The position numbers were made by a program, and so were the translations under genes. Shown one piece after another: positions 41,559 to 52,294 of a DNA stretch of 64,000 nucleotides. Each line of letters starts with the position of its first letter. Within the stretch, counting starts at the first letter, position 1. The notes under the pieces are model-generated. The model saw only the letters and a program-made list of their open reading frames with translations, made no database searches and was not told the origin of the DNA. The stretch spans positions 744,001 to 808,000 of the forward strand of contig NZ_JAFEVR010000004.1 in assembly GCF_017352375.1 (NCBI RefSeq). The letters run 5' to 3'. The stretch is from Mycolicibacterium sp. S2-37 (GTDB lineage: Bacteria > Actinomycetota > Actinomycetes > Mycobacteriales > Mycobacteriaceae).

Positions 41559-42434
41559 ATGGGGAGGCTCGTCAGTCTGTTCGCTGTCCTATCCGCCGCG
41601 CTGAGCATCGCCGTCGCACCGGCCGCGTCGGCCGACCTGGACATCCAGCCGATCGGCTCGGTACCGATTCCCGCCGGCCCGGCAGAGGCGTGGATCGTCG
41701 CCGACATGGACACCGGCCAGGTCCTGGCCGGACGCAACGACGACACCCGCTACGCGCCCGCCAGCACGATCAAGACCCTGCTGGCCCAGGTGGTGCTCGA
41801 CGAGGTCCCGCTGGATTCCACGATCGTCGCCGAGGAGGTCGACACCCACGTCGAGTGCAACTGCGCCGGCGTGGCGCCCGGACGCACCTACACCGCCCGT
41901 CAACTGCTCGAGGGTCTGCTGCTGGTCTCCGGCAACGACGCCGCCAACACCCTGGCCCGCATGCTCGGCGGTACCGGCCCCGCCGTGGCGAAGATGAACG
42001 CCAAAGCCGCCGCGCTCGGCGCGCACGGCACCAACGTCGTGACGCCTTCGGGTCTGGACGGGCCGGGTATGCCGTTCTGGTCGACGCCCCACGACCTGGC
42101 CGTCATCTTCCGCGCAGCGATGGGCTACCCCGTCTTCGCCCAGATCACCGCCATGCCGACCGCGGTGTTCCCCGCCAGGACCGGTGACGTGGTGCTGGTC
42201 AACCAGGACGAGCTGCTGCACCGCTACCCCGGCGCCATCGGCGGTAAGACCGGATACACCGACATCGCGCAGAAGACGTTCGTCGGCGCGGCACAGCGCG
42301 ACGGCCGGCGGCTGGTGGTTGCGCTGATGCACGGCCTGGTCAAGGAGGGCGGCCCCACCTACTGGGATCAGGCGGCGGGCTTGCTCGACTGGGGCTTCGC
42401 GCTGGACCGCAACGCGAACGTCGGCGTCCTCTGA
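41559..42434 (+). CDS. dacB2: D-alanyl-D-alanine carboxypeptidase (DacB2 type), first copy
   Basis: A 291-residue penicillin-binding protein trimming peptidoglycan stem peptides outside the membrane. The signal peptide (LVSLFAVLSAALSIAVAPAASA) is followed by S-x-x-K in APASTIKTLLAQ, SGN in LLVSGNDAAN, and KTG in GGKTGYTDIAQ. Equivalent of Rv2911. A second copy follows 109 bp downstream. Confidence 0.93.
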   Translation: MGRLVSLFAVLSAALSIAVAPAASADLDIQPIGSVPIPAGPAEAWIVADMDTGQVLAGRNDDTRYAPASTIKTLLAQVVLDEVPLDSTIVAEEVDTHVECNCAGVAPGRTYTARQLLEGLLLVSGNDAANTLARMLGGTGPAVAKMNAKAAALGAHGTNVVTPSGLDGPGMPFWSTPHDLAVIFRAAMGYPVFAQITAMPTAVFPARTGDVVLVNQDELLHRYPGAIGGKTGYTDIAQKTFVGAAQRDGRRLVVALMHGLVKEGGPTYWDQAAGLLDWGFALDRNANVGVL

Positions 42435-42542
42435 AGGACGATCCGGCAGGACATCGTGCGAAACCGCGACACGCACAACGTCATTGAGCTGGGACCCTTC
42501 CGAGACCGTTTCGAGGCGTAACCGCCCTTAGGCTCTGACCCC

Positions 42543-43394
42543 GTGGCCTGGTTGCGTACGCGTCTGTGGTTGCGGGCGCTCGTCACCGGATGTGTTGTCG
42601 CACTCACGCTTTCGTCGACGGAAGTGGCGGACCCGGCTCGGGCGGGTGCGCAGCCCCAGCCCGCAGGCACGGTCGCGCTTCCGGACGGCCCGGCGCAGGC
42701 ATGGCTGGTGGCCGACCTCGACACCGGCCGAATCCTGGCCAGCCGCAACCCCCATGAGCCACACGCCCCCGCGAGCACCATCAAGATCCTGCTCGCCATG
42801 GTGGTTCTCGACCACCTCTCCCCCGACAACTTCGCCAGGGCCAATACCTCGCACACGCAGGTCGAATGCTCGTGCGTGGGACTCAAGCCCGGCCAGCCCT
42901 ACCGGGTCCGGGAACTGCTCTCCGCGCTGTTGATGGTGTCGGGCAACGACGCAGCCAACATGCTCGGTGACATGCTCGGCGGGCAACGGGTCGCCGTCGC
43001 CGCGATGAACCGCAAGGCGGCCGCCATCGGCGCCCGCAGCACCAAGGCGTCCTCGCCGTCCGGCCTCGACGGCCCCGGCTGGGAATCCGTCACCACACCG
43101 CACGACCTCGGGGCGATGATGCGTGCAGCGCTGCGCTATCCGTTGATCGCGCAGATCATGCGGTCGCCCTCGGCGCCGTTCCCCGGGAAGACGCTGTCCA
43201 ATCAGAATGAGTTGCTCAGCCGCTACCCCGGCGATCTGGCCGGCAAGACCGGTTTCACCAATCTCGCCCGCAAGACCTACGTCGGCGCCGCTCAACGCGG
43301 CTCACGGCGGCTGGTGGTGGCGCAGATGTACGGGACCGGCGACCTCTACAGCCAGGCGATCAGCCTGTTCGACTACGGCTTCAGCCAGCCCTAG
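42543..43394 (+). CDS. D-alanyl-D-alanine carboxypeptidase (DacB2 type), second copy
   Basis: A 283-residue paralogue of the gene before it. Signal peptide LWLRALVTGCVVALTLSS; S-x-x-K in APASTIKILLAM; SGN in LMVSGNDAAN; KTG in AGKTGFTNLAR. It keeps all three catalytic motifs. The two proteins share the same plan throughout but differ at many positions, so the duplication is old. GTG 42543. Confidence 0.92.
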   Translation: MAWLRTRLWLRALVTGCVVALTLSSTEVADPARAGAQPQPAGTVALPDGPAQAWLVADLDTGRILASRNPHEPHAPASTIKILLAMVVLDHLSPDNFARANTSHTQVECSCVGLKPGQPYRVRELLSALLMVSGNDAANMLGDMLGGQRVAVAAMNRKAAAIGARSTKASSPSGLDGPGWESVTTPHDLGAMMRAALRYPLIAQIMRSPSAPFPGKTLSNQNELLSRYPGDLAGKTGFTNLARKTYVGAAQRGSRRLVVAQMYGTGDLYSQAISLFDYGFSQP

Positions 43395-43472
43395 GCGATC
43401 ACCGCGAGGAAGAACCCCATCGCGCTCTCCCGCCAAGTAAGGTCGCCCTAACTTTGCGGAAGGGAGCGATCG

Positions 43473-45089
43473 ATGACGGATGGGCCCGGGTTCTCGCTGA
43501 TCGTCGCCTTCGGCACCGACATGGGCAATGCCGAGGATGCGGCGATGACCTTCGCCGAGGCGTGCCAGGCCACCGGCATCGACGTCGAAGCCGTCGAACT
43601 CAACCAGGTCGAGGTCGCCGACCTGCAGTCGGTGTCGCATTTCGTGGTGGTCTGCTCGACGTTCGGCGACGGTGAGTTCCCCGACAACGCCACCCTGTTC
43701 TGGGAGGCGATCAGCGGCGAGACCGCACGGCTCGAGCACCTCAGCTTCGCGGTGCTGGCCCTGGGTGACACGGCCTACGACCTGTTCTGCAACGCCGGCA
43801 AGCTGCTCGACGAGCGGCTCGAGGTGCTCGGCGCGACCCGTCTCGTCGAGCGCGTGGACGTCGACGGCTTCTACGAGCAGCCCGCGGAGGCGTGGACCAC
43901 CGACGTGGTCAAGCTGCTGCAGGCCGCACAGTCCGGAGCCGTCCCGGAGTCCAGCGCAGACACCGTCGCCGCGCCGGAACGACCCGAGCAGCCGGCGCGA
44001 GATCGCAACCGCCCCTTCGCCACCCGGGTCACCGTCAACAGGCTGCTCACCGCGGTCGATTCGGACAAGGAGGTACGCCACTACGAGGTGGACCTGACCG
44101 GCTCCGGAATCACCTACCGCGCAGGCGATTCGATGGCCGTGCACGCCACCAACGACCCCGCCCTCGTCGAGCTGATCCTCGCCCAGCTCGGCGCCGGCCC
44201 CGACCTGACGGTCGCCCACCATGACGCACCACTGGGCGTCCTGCTGTCCGAACACCTCGAGATCCGGACCCCGTCGCGGGCGCTACAGGCGCTGGTAGCC
44301 GCGCGCACGCCGGACACCGAGGCGGCGGCAGCGCTGCGGGCCGAAGCGGCCGCGGCGCCGGGTTCGTGGTCCTACGGCAAGGACGTGCTCGACCTGATCC
44401 GGCTGGCCGATCTGGAGGTCGACGAGTTCGTCGACACCCTGCGGCCCTTGCAGTTCCGCGACTACTCGATCGCGTCGAGCCCGCTGGTGCACCCCGACAG
44501 CGCCCACCTGACCGTGGCCACGGTGCGCTACACGGCGGGCGGTCGCACACACGGCGGGGTGGCGTCGACGTTCCTGGCCGAGCGCGGTGACACCCTGCAG
44601 GTCCATCTGCGCCCCAACCACGCATTCCGGCTGCCCGCAGCCGATGTGCCGATCATCATGATCGGTCCGGGCACCGGCATCGCACCCTTCCGCGGTTTCC
44701 TGCAGGAGCGCCGGGCCACCGCGGCGCCGGGCCGGTCATGGTTGTTTTTCGGGGATCGCCGCCGCACCACCGACTTCCTCTACGGGACCGAGCTCGAGGA
44801 GTTCGTGGCGTCGGGCACCCTGACCCGCCTCGATCTGGCGTTCTCACGCGATGGTGCGGCCAAGCTGTATGTGCAGCAACGGATGCGGGAGAATGCCGCC
44901 GAACTCTTCGACTGGCTGCAGGACGGCGCCCATCTGTACGTGTGCGGTGACGCTGAGCGGATGGCCCGGGATGTCGACGCCGCGTTGCGCGAAATCGTCG
45001 CCGACCGTGGCGGATTCGACGCCGACGGCGCCCACGCCTACGTCAACGATCTGATCAAGACCCACCGTTACGTCCGCGACGTCTACTAG
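43473..45089 (+). CDS. diflavin reductase, sulfite reductase flavoprotein (CysJ)-like
   Basis: A 538-residue electron-transfer protein with three parts. Residues 8-150 are a flavodoxin domain (VVVCSTFGDGEFPDNATLFW). About 170-370 is the FAD/connecting domain (FRDYSIASSPLVHPDSAHLT, GGVASTFLAERGD). About 375-538 is the NADPH domain (MIGPGTGIAPFRGFLQERRA, LYVCGDAERMARDVDAALRE), ending in the aromatic YVRDVY that stacks on FAD. It would pass electrons from NADPH to a heme or iron-sulfur partner; no such partner is next to it. Confidence 0.9.
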   Translation: MTDGPGFSLIVAFGTDMGNAEDAAMTFAEACQATGIDVEAVELNQVEVADLQSVSHFVVVCSTFGDGEFPDNATLFWEAISGETARLEHLSFAVLALGDTAYDLFCNAGKLLDERLEVLGATRLVERVDVDGFYEQPAEAWTTDVVKLLQAAQSGAVPESSADTVAAPERPEQPARDRNRPFATRVTVNRLLTAVDSDKEVRHYEVDLTGSGITYRAGDSMAVHATNDPALVELILAQLGAGPDLTVAHHDAPLGVLLSEHLEIRTPSRALQALVAARTPDTEAAAALRAEAAAAPGSWSYGKDVLDLIRLADLEVDEFVDTLRPLQFRDYSIASSPLVHPDSAHLTVATVRYTAGGRTHGGVASTFLAERGDTLQVHLRPNHAFRLPAADVPIIMIGPGTGIAPFRGFLQERRATAAPGRSWLFFGDRRRTTDFLYGTELEEFVASGTLTRLDLAFSRDGAAKLYVQQRMRENAAELFDWLQDGAHLYVCGDAERMARDVDAALREIVADRGGFDADGAHAYVNDLIKTHRYVRDVY

Positions 45090-46186
45090 CGGAACGCGCG
45101 GCCCCGCAGAATCACCAGCGCCGGATCGTTGATGATCGCCGCCCCGCGGCGCGGGTCCTCGTGGTAACACACCAGATCGGCCGGAGCGCCGTCGACCAGA
45201 CCGGGTCGGCCGAGCCAATCCCGGGCGCGCCAGCATGCCGCACCCAGCGCATCGGTCGGACTCATACCGATCCCGCGGAGCGCATCGACCTCGTCACCGA
45301 TGCGCCCGTGCGCGATGGTGCTGCCGGCGTCGGTACCCGCGTAGATCGGCACCCCGGCGTCGCGTGCGGCGCCCACCCGCTGGTAGCAGCGCCGGTGCAG
45401 GTCACGCATGTGTGCAGCGTAGGTGGGGTACTTGGTCGCCGAGTCGGCGATACCCGGAAAGTTCTCGACGTTGATCAGGGTGGGCACCAGTGCGGTGCCG
45501 TGTTCCACCATCAGCGCGATGGTGTCGTCGGTCAGTCCGGTGCCGTGTTCGATGCAGTCGATACCTGCGCTGATGAGGCCCGGCAGGGCGTCCTCCCCGA
45601 AGACGTGGGCGGTCACCCGCGCGCCGTGGGCGTGGGCCGCGTCGATCGCCTGCCCCAGGATGTCGTCGTCCCACAACGGCGCGAGATCGCCGATCGACCG
45701 GTCGATCCAGTCGCCGACGAGTTTCACCCAGCCGTCACCGCGCTGCGCCTGCTGCGCCACGATCGCCGGCAACTCCGATTCGTCCTCGACGTCCACTGCG
45801 TACCCGGCGATGTAGCGTTTCGGTTTCGCGACATGACGACCGGCGCGGATGATGCGTGGCAGATCGTCGCGGTCGTCGAGGCTGCGGGTATCGGTCGGCG
45901 ACCCGCAGTCGCGCAGCAGCAGGGCACCGACCTGGCGTTCGGTCTCCGCCTGGGCGATGGCCTCGTCCAGGCCGACGGCGCCGCCCTTGACCGGTCCCAG
46001 CCCGACATGGCAGTGGGCATCAACCAGGCCTGGCACGATCCAGCCGTCGAATCCCGCCGTCCCGAAGACGGTTTCGGCGCCCGACACCGGTTCGGCGCGC
46101 AGCAGTCCGTCGACGATCCACCATTCGACCGGCTGTTCACCGGGCAGGGCACGGCCCCGTACATGAAGTGGCGTACCAGCCGCCAT
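45086..46186 (-). CDS. amidohydrolase family protein (Rv2915c type)
   Basis: A 366-residue TIM-barrel hydrolase. Metal ligands: HxH in GLVDAHCHVGLG, His in HGARVTAHVFGE, His in CIEHGTGLTDD, Asp in IYAGTDAGSTIAHG; a Lys in GWVKLVGDW may bridge the metals. Substrate unknown; imidazolonepropionase- or prolidase-like. Ends overlapping the convergent diflavin reductase by 4 bp, and begins next to the ffh stop. Confidence 0.85.
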   Translation of the reverse strand: MAAGTPLHVRGRALPGEQPVEWWIVDGLLRAEPVSGAETVFGTAGFDGWIVPGLVDAHCHVGLGPVKGGAVGLDEAIAQAETERQVGALLLRDCGSPTDTRSLDDRDDLPRIIRAGRHVAKPKRYIAGYAVDVEDESELPAIVAQQAQRGDGWVKLVGDWIDRSIGDLAPLWDDDILGQAIDAAHAHGARVTAHVFGEDALPGLISAGIDCIEHGTGLTDDTIALMVEHGTALVPTLINVENFPGIADSATKYPTYAAHMRDLHRRCYQRVGAARDAGVPIYAGTDAGSTIAHGRIGDEVDALRGIGMSPTDALGAACWRARDWLGRPGLVDGAPADLVCYHEDPRRGAAIINDPALVILRGRAFR

Positions 46187-46188
46187 GA

Positions 46189-47757
46189 TCAGTTCTTGGG
46201 AAACTTCAGTTTGCTCAGGTCGATTCCGGCCAGACCCGGCGGGAGCTCGTCGAGGCCCTTCGGCATGTTCGACAGGTCAGGGAACCCGGCGGGCATGCCG
46301 CCGGGCATCCCCGCACCCAGCGGGTTGCGGTTCTTCGGCGGCGTCGGTCCCTTGCGCCCCTTCTTACCGGACTGCTTGTTCTTGCCCTTACCGGCCTTGC
46401 GGGTGGTGTTCTTGCGGCCGAACGGCATTCCCATCTGCCCGGCCATCTGGGACATCATCTTGCGGGCGTCGAAGAACCGGTCGACGAGCTGATTGACCTC
46501 CGAGACCGTCACACCGGAACCGTTGGCGATCCGCAAGCGTCGGGAGGCGTTGATGATCTTCGGATCGGCGCGTTCGGCGGGGGTCATACCGCGGATGATC
46601 GCCTGGACCCGGTCGAGGTGGCTGTCGTCGACGGCGGCCAGCGCGTCCTTCATCTGGCCGGCCCCGGGCAGCATGCCGAGCAGGTTCCCGATCGGACCCA
46701 TCTTGCGGATGGCGAGCATCTGCTCGAGGAAGTCCTCCAGCGTCAGTTCGCCGCTGCCGATCTTGGCCGCCGTCGCCTCGGCCTGTTCGGCGTCGAATAC
46801 CTGCTCGGCCTGCTCGATGAGGCTGAGCACGTCGCCCATACCCAGGATGCGACTGGCCATCCGGTCGGGGTGGAAGACGTCGAAGTCCTCGAGCTTCTCA
46901 CCGCTGGAGGCGAACAGGATCGGCACTCCGGTGACCTCACGCACCGACAGCGCGGCGCCACCGCGGGCGTCGCCGTCGAGCTTGGTCAGCACCACGCCGG
47001 TGAAGCCGACGCCCTCGCGGAACGCGTCGGCGGTCGTGACCGCGTCCTGGCCGATCATCGCGTCGAGGACGAACAGCACCTCGTCGGGCTGGACGGCGTC
47101 GCGGATCGCGGCGGCCTGAGCCATCAGCTCCTCGTCGATACCGAGCCGGCCCGCGGTGTCGACGATGACCACGTCGTAGTGCTTGGCCTTGGCTTCGGCG
47201 AGACCGCCGGCGGCCACCGCGACCGGGTCGGCGGTGCCCTTCACCTCGGCGGCGCCCGGCGCCGTGCCGGGATGGGGCGCGAACACCGATACACCGGCTC
47301 GCTCGCCGACGATCTGGAGCTGGTTGACCGCACCCGGGCGCTGCAGGTCGCAGGCCACCAGCAGCGGAGTGTGGCCCTGACTGCGCAGCCACTTGGCGAG
47401 CTTGCCGGCCAGCGTCGTCTTACCCGAACCCTGCAGGCCGGCCAGCATGATCACCGTCGGCGGCGTCTTGGCGAACGCCAATTGACGGGTCTGGCCGCCG
47501 AGGATGCCGATGAGCTCCTCGTTGACGATCTTGACGACCTGCTGGGCCGGGTTGAGCGCGGCCGACACCTCGGCGCCCTTCGCCCGCTCTTTGATCCGGG
47601 CCACGAACGCCCGCACCACGGGCAGCGACACGTCGGCTTCGAGAAGCGCGAGCCGAATCTCCCTGGCGGTGGCGTCGATATCGGCATCGGTCAGTCGGCC
47701 TTTGTTGCGGAGCCCCTGGAGGGCCCCGGTCAACCGGTCAGACAGTGATTCGAACAC
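46189..47757 (-). CDS. ffh: signal recognition particle GTPase Ffh
   Basis: A 522-residue SRP54 protein that binds signal sequences and 4.5S RNA. N domain at the start (MFESLSDRLTGALQGLRNKG), G domain with Walker A GLQGSGKTTLAGKLA, DTAGRLG, and TKLDGDARGG, then the methionine-rich M domain (MMSQMAGQMGMPFGRKN) and a long Gly/Pro/Lys tail typical of actinobacteria. Confidence 0.97.
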   Translation of the reverse strand: MFESLSDRLTGALQGLRNKGRLTDADIDATAREIRLALLEADVSLPVVRAFVARIKERAKGAEVSAALNPAQQVVKIVNEELIGILGGQTRQLAFAKTPPTVIMLAGLQGSGKTTLAGKLAKWLRSQGHTPLLVACDLQRPGAVNQLQIVGERAGVSVFAPHPGTAPGAAEVKGTADPVAVAAGGLAEAKAKHYDVVIVDTAGRLGIDEELMAQAAAIRDAVQPDEVLFVLDAMIGQDAVTTADAFREGVGFTGVVLTKLDGDARGGAALSVREVTGVPILFASSGEKLEDFDVFHPDRMASRILGMGDVLSLIEQAEQVFDAEQAEATAAKIGSGELTLEDFLEQMLAIRKMGPIGNLLGMLPGAGQMKDALAAVDDSHLDRVQAIIRGMTPAERADPKIINASRRLRIANGSGVTVSEVNQLVDRFFDARKMMSQMAGQMGMPFGRKNTTRKAGKGKNKQSGKKGRKGPTPPKNRNPLGAGMPGGMPAGFPDLSNMPKGLDELPPGLAGIDLSKLKFPKN

Positions 47758-47815
47758 GGGGTAAAGCCTATCTTCCCCGGCGCGCCGCGACCCTTTGCCC
47801 GTAGCGTGAGCCGGC

Positions 47816-50317
47816 TCAGCCGGCCTGCTCGGCGGGCTTACGGGGCGGTGGCGGTGACGGCAGCACCGCGAACAGGTCGGCCTCCAGCTCGGCGCGGATC
47901 GACGCGTGATCGGTGCCGTCCCCGGCGGTCAGTACGGGCACGGCGATCCCGAAGACGTCGACCACCGACGATCCGAGGGTGGTGACCTTGGCCCAGGAGA
48001 TGTCCACGCCGTCGCGTTCGAACACCGCCGTGAGCCGGGCGAGCAGGCCGGTCCGGTCCATGGTGCGGATCTGCACCACCAGCTCACCCGGTGCCGCCCC
48101 GGCAGACCAGAGCACGCGCGGCGGGGCCGGAACGTGGTTGCCGGGTACCGCCGCCTGGGGTTCGCCGGCGCGGCCGGTGCCGTACTGGGCGAGGTCCTGT
48201 TCGCGGCGCTGCAGCGCGGCGACGACGTCGAGTTCACCGTCGAGCGCGAGAATGAACTGCTGGCGCAGCAGTTCGGCCGCGGGCGGTGACCCGAAGTGGG
48301 GTGAGACCACGAAGGTGTTGATGGCCGCGCCCTGGTGACTGTTGACCGACGCGGAGTGCACCCGCAGCGAGTTCAGGGCCAGCACCCCTGCCGCCTTGGA
48401 CAACAGTCCACGCCGGTCCGGGGCGATCATCGCCACCTGGTAGATGTGCGAGCTGTCACCGCCGGTGAGCTCGACGTGGACGTCGACCGACGCGGCGAGC
48501 TCCAGGTGGCGCGGGTCGATCGGATCCGGCTGCGGCAGCGGCTCGCCGGCCATCACGAGTCGGCAGCGCCGGACCAGGTCGCCGATCAGCGAGGCCTTCC
48601 AGTCGCCCCACACGCCGGGTCCGGTGGCCAGTGAATCCGCCTCGGCCAATACGTGCAACAACTCGAGCAGCACCAGATCGCCGCCGAGTTTGTCGACGAC
48701 GGCGTCGATGGTGGCCGGGTTCTGCAGATCGCGCCGCGTCGCGGTCTCGGGCAGCAGCAGGTGGTAGCGCACCATCTTCGACAGCACGTCGATGTCCGAG
48801 GGCCACAATCCCATCCGGGTGCCGATCTGATTGGCCAGCTCGGCGCCGATGACGCTGTGGTCGCCCCCGCGGCCCTTTCCGATGTCGTGGCACAGCGCCC
48901 CGAGCATCAGCAGGTCGGGCCGCGACACCCGGGTTGTGAAAGCGCTTGCCCTGGAAACTGTTTCGACGAGGTGCCGATCGACGGTCCAGATGTGGACGAC
49001 GTCTCGGGGCGGCAGGTCGCGCACCGCGCCCCACTCGGGAAACAGCCGCCCCCACAGGCCGGTGCGATCGAGCGCCTCGATAGTCCCGACCGCGGCCGGT
49101 CCGGCGGCGAGCAACACCAGCAAGTCCTTGAGCGCTTGACGCGGCCAGGGTGTGCGCAGTTCGGGGGCGGTCTCCGCGAGCCGGCTCAACGTCGATACCG
49201 CCATCGGCAGACCGGTGGTCGCCGAAGCCGCCGCGACGCGCAGGATCAGACCGGGATCGCGTTCGGGGCGGGCGTCACGGGCCAGGATCACCTCGCCGGC
49301 GTATTCGATGACGCCTTCGTCGAGCGGCCGGCGCACCGGGCGGCGCAGCGCGGCGAATCCCCGCCGGGGCAGGGCGTTGGCCGCGGTGCGCAGTCCCGCG
49401 TCGACGTAGTAGCTGATGGTCCGCGCCGCGTCCGAGAGCATGCGGGCCAGATCGAACCGGTCGCCGATGCGCAGCGCCGCCCCGATCTCGTCGGCGTACT
49501 GCGCGAGCAGCAGATCGCGCCCACGGCCGGAGACCCGGTGCAGTTCGGTGCGGACGTTGAGCAGCGCGAGATGCGCACCACCCAGCGTGCCCGTCGGCGA
49601 GGCCAGCGCCTGGCTGGGATACACGTCGGCGAGCTGGGCGATGGCCAGGGCGTTGAGCAGTTGCACGTCGCGCAGACCCCCACGGCCGGACTTGAGGTCC
49701 GGCTCGGCCCGGTGCGCGATCTGTCCGCTGCGCTGCCAACGCGACTCGGTGTGTTCGACCAGATCCGCGAAGCGTCCGGCGATACCGGTGCGCCACTGCC
49801 TGCGGGCCCCACCCACGAGCAGTGCCGACAGGTCTGCATCACCGGCGATGTGGCGGACCTCCAGCATGGCCAGGCCCGCGGAGACGTCCTCCCCCGCGAC
49901 CTTCAGCGCCTCGGGCACCGTCCTGACGCTGTGGTCGAGGCGGATGTTGGCGTCCCACAACGGGTACCACAGCAGATCGGCGACCTGTGCGACGACGTCG
50001 GCGGGCATGTTGTCGTGCAGCAGCATCAGGTCCAGATCGGAGTACGGCAGCAGTTCGCCGCGACCGAGGCCGCCCGTCGCGACGATGGCGAAACCACTCG
50101 TTGCGGTGATCCCGATCTCGGCAGCCTTTGCGCCGAGCCAGAATTCGTGCAAGTCGAGCAGCGCGTCGCGCAGTGCAGGCGCCTCGAGTTGCCTGCCCCC
50201 GTTGACCAGCAACTGCTGCGCGGCCTTGGCGAGGTCGTCGGCAGGCCGTAACGAGCCCGCCGCCGGCGGCGTCCATCGGGACGCACCGGCGGCGGAGCCT
50301 GAATGCTGTTCTGTCAT
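47816..50317 (-). CDS. glnD: PII uridylyltransferase/uridylyl-removing enzyme GlnD
   Basis: An 833-residue nitrogen sensor. Nucleotidyltransferase domain: [22 protein letters not shown] hydrolase domain: [20 protein letters not shown]. Two C-terminal ACT domains bind glutamine ([40 protein letters not shown]). In mycobacteria it can transfer AMP instead of UMP to GlnB. Follows glnB and amt in one leftward group. Confidence 0.95.
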   Translation of the reverse strand: MTEQHSGSAAGASRWTPPAAGSLRPADDLAKAAQQLLVNGGRQLEAPALRDALLDLHEFWLGAKAAEIGITATSGFAIVATGGLGRGELLPYSDLDLMLLHDNMPADVVAQVADLLWYPLWDANIRLDHSVRTVPEALKVAGEDVSAGLAMLEVRHIAGDADLSALLVGGARRQWRTGIAGRFADLVEHTESRWQRSGQIAHRAEPDLKSGRGGLRDVQLLNALAIAQLADVYPSQALASPTGTLGGAHLALLNVRTELHRVSGRGRDLLLAQYADEIGAALRIGDRFDLARMLSDAARTISYYVDAGLRTAANALPRRGFAALRRPVRRPLDEGVIEYAGEVILARDARPERDPGLILRVAAASATTGLPMAVSTLSRLAETAPELRTPWPRQALKDLLVLLAAGPAAVGTIEALDRTGLWGRLFPEWGAVRDLPPRDVVHIWTVDRHLVETVSRASAFTTRVSRPDLLMLGALCHDIGKGRGGDHSVIGAELANQIGTRMGLWPSDIDVLSKMVRYHLLLPETATRRDLQNPATIDAVVDKLGGDLVLLELLHVLAEADSLATGPGVWGDWKASLIGDLVRRCRLVMAGEPLPQPDPIDPRHLELAASVDVHVELTGGDSSHIYQVAMIAPDRRGLLSKAAGVLALNSLRVHSASVNSHQGAAINTFVVSPHFGSPPAAELLRQQFILALDGELDVVAALQRREQDLAQYGTGRAGEPQAAVPGNHVPAPPRVLWSAGAAPGELVVQIRTMDRTGLLARLTAVFERDGVDISWAKVTTLGSSVVDVFGIAVPVLTAGDGTDHASIRAELEADLFAVLPSPPPPRKPAEQAG

Positions 50318-50384
50318 CTTCGAAGTCCTCCCCCTACTCGGTGAAGCTCAACTGATCGGGCTGGGAGACGACCCCCGCGATGAC

Positions 50385-50756
<372 letters not shown>

Positions 50757-52097
50757 TCAGACCAGTTCATAAGCCGTTTCCGCATGCTCGGTCTCATCGA
50801 TACCGGTGTCCTCGTCTTCCCTCGTCACGCGCCACCCCATGGGCTTCACGATGAACGCGATGATGGTGGTCATGATCCCCGTGAAGACAACCGCTACCAG
50901 AGCGATCACGACCTGTACCACCAGTTGCTGAACTCCACCACCGTAGAACAGGCCCGTCTCGGTGGCCAGGAAGCCGATGGCGATGGTGCCCCAGAGGCCG
51001 GCCACCAGGTGGACGCCGACGACGTCGAGCGAATCGTCGTAGCCGAACTTGTATTTCAGGCCGATGGCCAGAGCCGACAGCACACCGGCGATGACACCGA
51101 GGATCAGCGAGCCGATCGGCGACAGCGAACCGCAGGCCGGCGTGATGGCGACCAGGCCCGCGACGATGCCCGATGCGGCGCCGACGCTGGTGGCGTGACC
51201 GTCGCGGATGCGCTCGACGGCGAGCCAGCCCAGCATCGCCGCAGCGGTGGCCGCGGTGGTGTTCACCCAGACCAGACCGGCCAGCGCGTCGGCGGCGCCC
51301 TCGGATCCGACGTTGAAGCCGAACCAGCCGAACCACAGCAGCGCGGCACCGAGCATGACGAACGGGATGTTGTGCGGGCGGAACGCGGTCCTGCCGAAGC
51401 CTGCCCGCTTACCCAGCAGCAGGGCCAGCACCAGGGCCGCCATACCGGCGTTGATGTGGACGACGGTGCCGCCGGCGAAGTCGATCGGCGGCACATTGGC
51501 CGCCCCCTCGTCGGCGTTGTAACCGAACAGCCATGAGGCGAAACCGTTCTCGGCGCCGGACAGCAGGCCGCCACCCCAAACCATGTGCGACAGCGGGAAG
51601 TACACCAAAGTGACCCAGATGCCGCCGAACACCAGCCAGGTCGCGAACTTCATCCGCTCGGCCACCGCACCGCTGATGAGCGCCACCGTGATGACCGCGA
51701 AGGTGAGCTGGAAAGCCACCCAGACGATCGCGGGCACCGACCCGAAGCCGCCGATCGGGTAGAGCTCCTCGCCGCCGATCTCGCGCGCCTCGAGCAGCGG
51801 CGACAACCCGAACAGCGAGAACGGGTTGTCGAAGATGCCGAGGATGTCGCTCTGGCCGGTGTGTGCGGAGGCGAACGACATCGAGTAGCCCCACAGCACG
51901 TAGATCACGCTGACCACGCCGAGGGAGCCGAAGGACATCATCATCATGTTCAGGACGGACTTCTGGCGGGACAGGCCGCCGTAGAAGAACGCGAGGGCGG
52001 GCGTCATCAACAGCACCAGCGCGGCGCTGACGAGCACCCAGGCGGTGTCGCCGCTGTCGAAGGCGGCGTACGCGTCGTCCGGTAAGGCTAAGACCAC
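50757..52097 (-). CDS. amt: ammonium transporter Amt
   Basis: A 446-residue membrane protein with eleven helices. Signatures: LLMTPALAFFYGGLSRQKSV, the twin-His channel in FAGGTVVHINAGMAALVLAL and DVVGVHLVAGLWGTIAIGFL. GTG 52097 (VVLALPDDAYAAFDSGDTAW) follows AGGAGG at about 10 nt; longer in-frame starts are improbable. Regulated by GlnB encoded next. Confidence 0.95.
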   Translation of the reverse strand: MVLALPDDAYAAFDSGDTAWVLVSAALVLLMTPALAFFYGGLSRQKSVLNMMMMSFGSLGVVSVIYVLWGYSMSFASAHTGQSDILGIFDNPFSLFGLSPLLEAREIGGEELYPIGGFGSVPAIVWVAFQLTFAVITVALISGAVAERMKFATWLVFGGIWVTLVYFPLSHMVWGGGLLSGAENGFASWLFGYNADEGAANVPPIDFAGGTVVHINAGMAALVLALLLGKRAGFGRTAFRPHNIPFVMLGAALLWFGWFGFNVGSEGAADALAGLVWVNTTAATAAAMLGWLAVERIRDGHATSVGAASGIVAGLVAITPACGSLSPIGSLILGVIAGVLSALAIGLKYKFGYDDSLDVVGVHLVAGLWGTIAIGFLATETGLFYGGGVQQLVVQVVIALVAVVFTGIMTTIIAFIVKPMGWRVTREDEDTGIDETEHAETAYELV

Positions 52098-52294
52098 TTT
52101 GTGTGAACCTCCTTGGGAAGTGGTGCCGACGGATCGGCCTCCCGAGAAGACTCTTGTGCTCGCGTTTCGCTGGTGATGCACCGAGGTTTCTGGAATGTGA
52201 ACGCAGCGCCGGAGGTGGTTACGCTCATGTTTCCGCGGGCTCACGACGGCCCGAGCCGGCCCGCAACGACCGGGAAATCGCCCCCGGACCCGCC

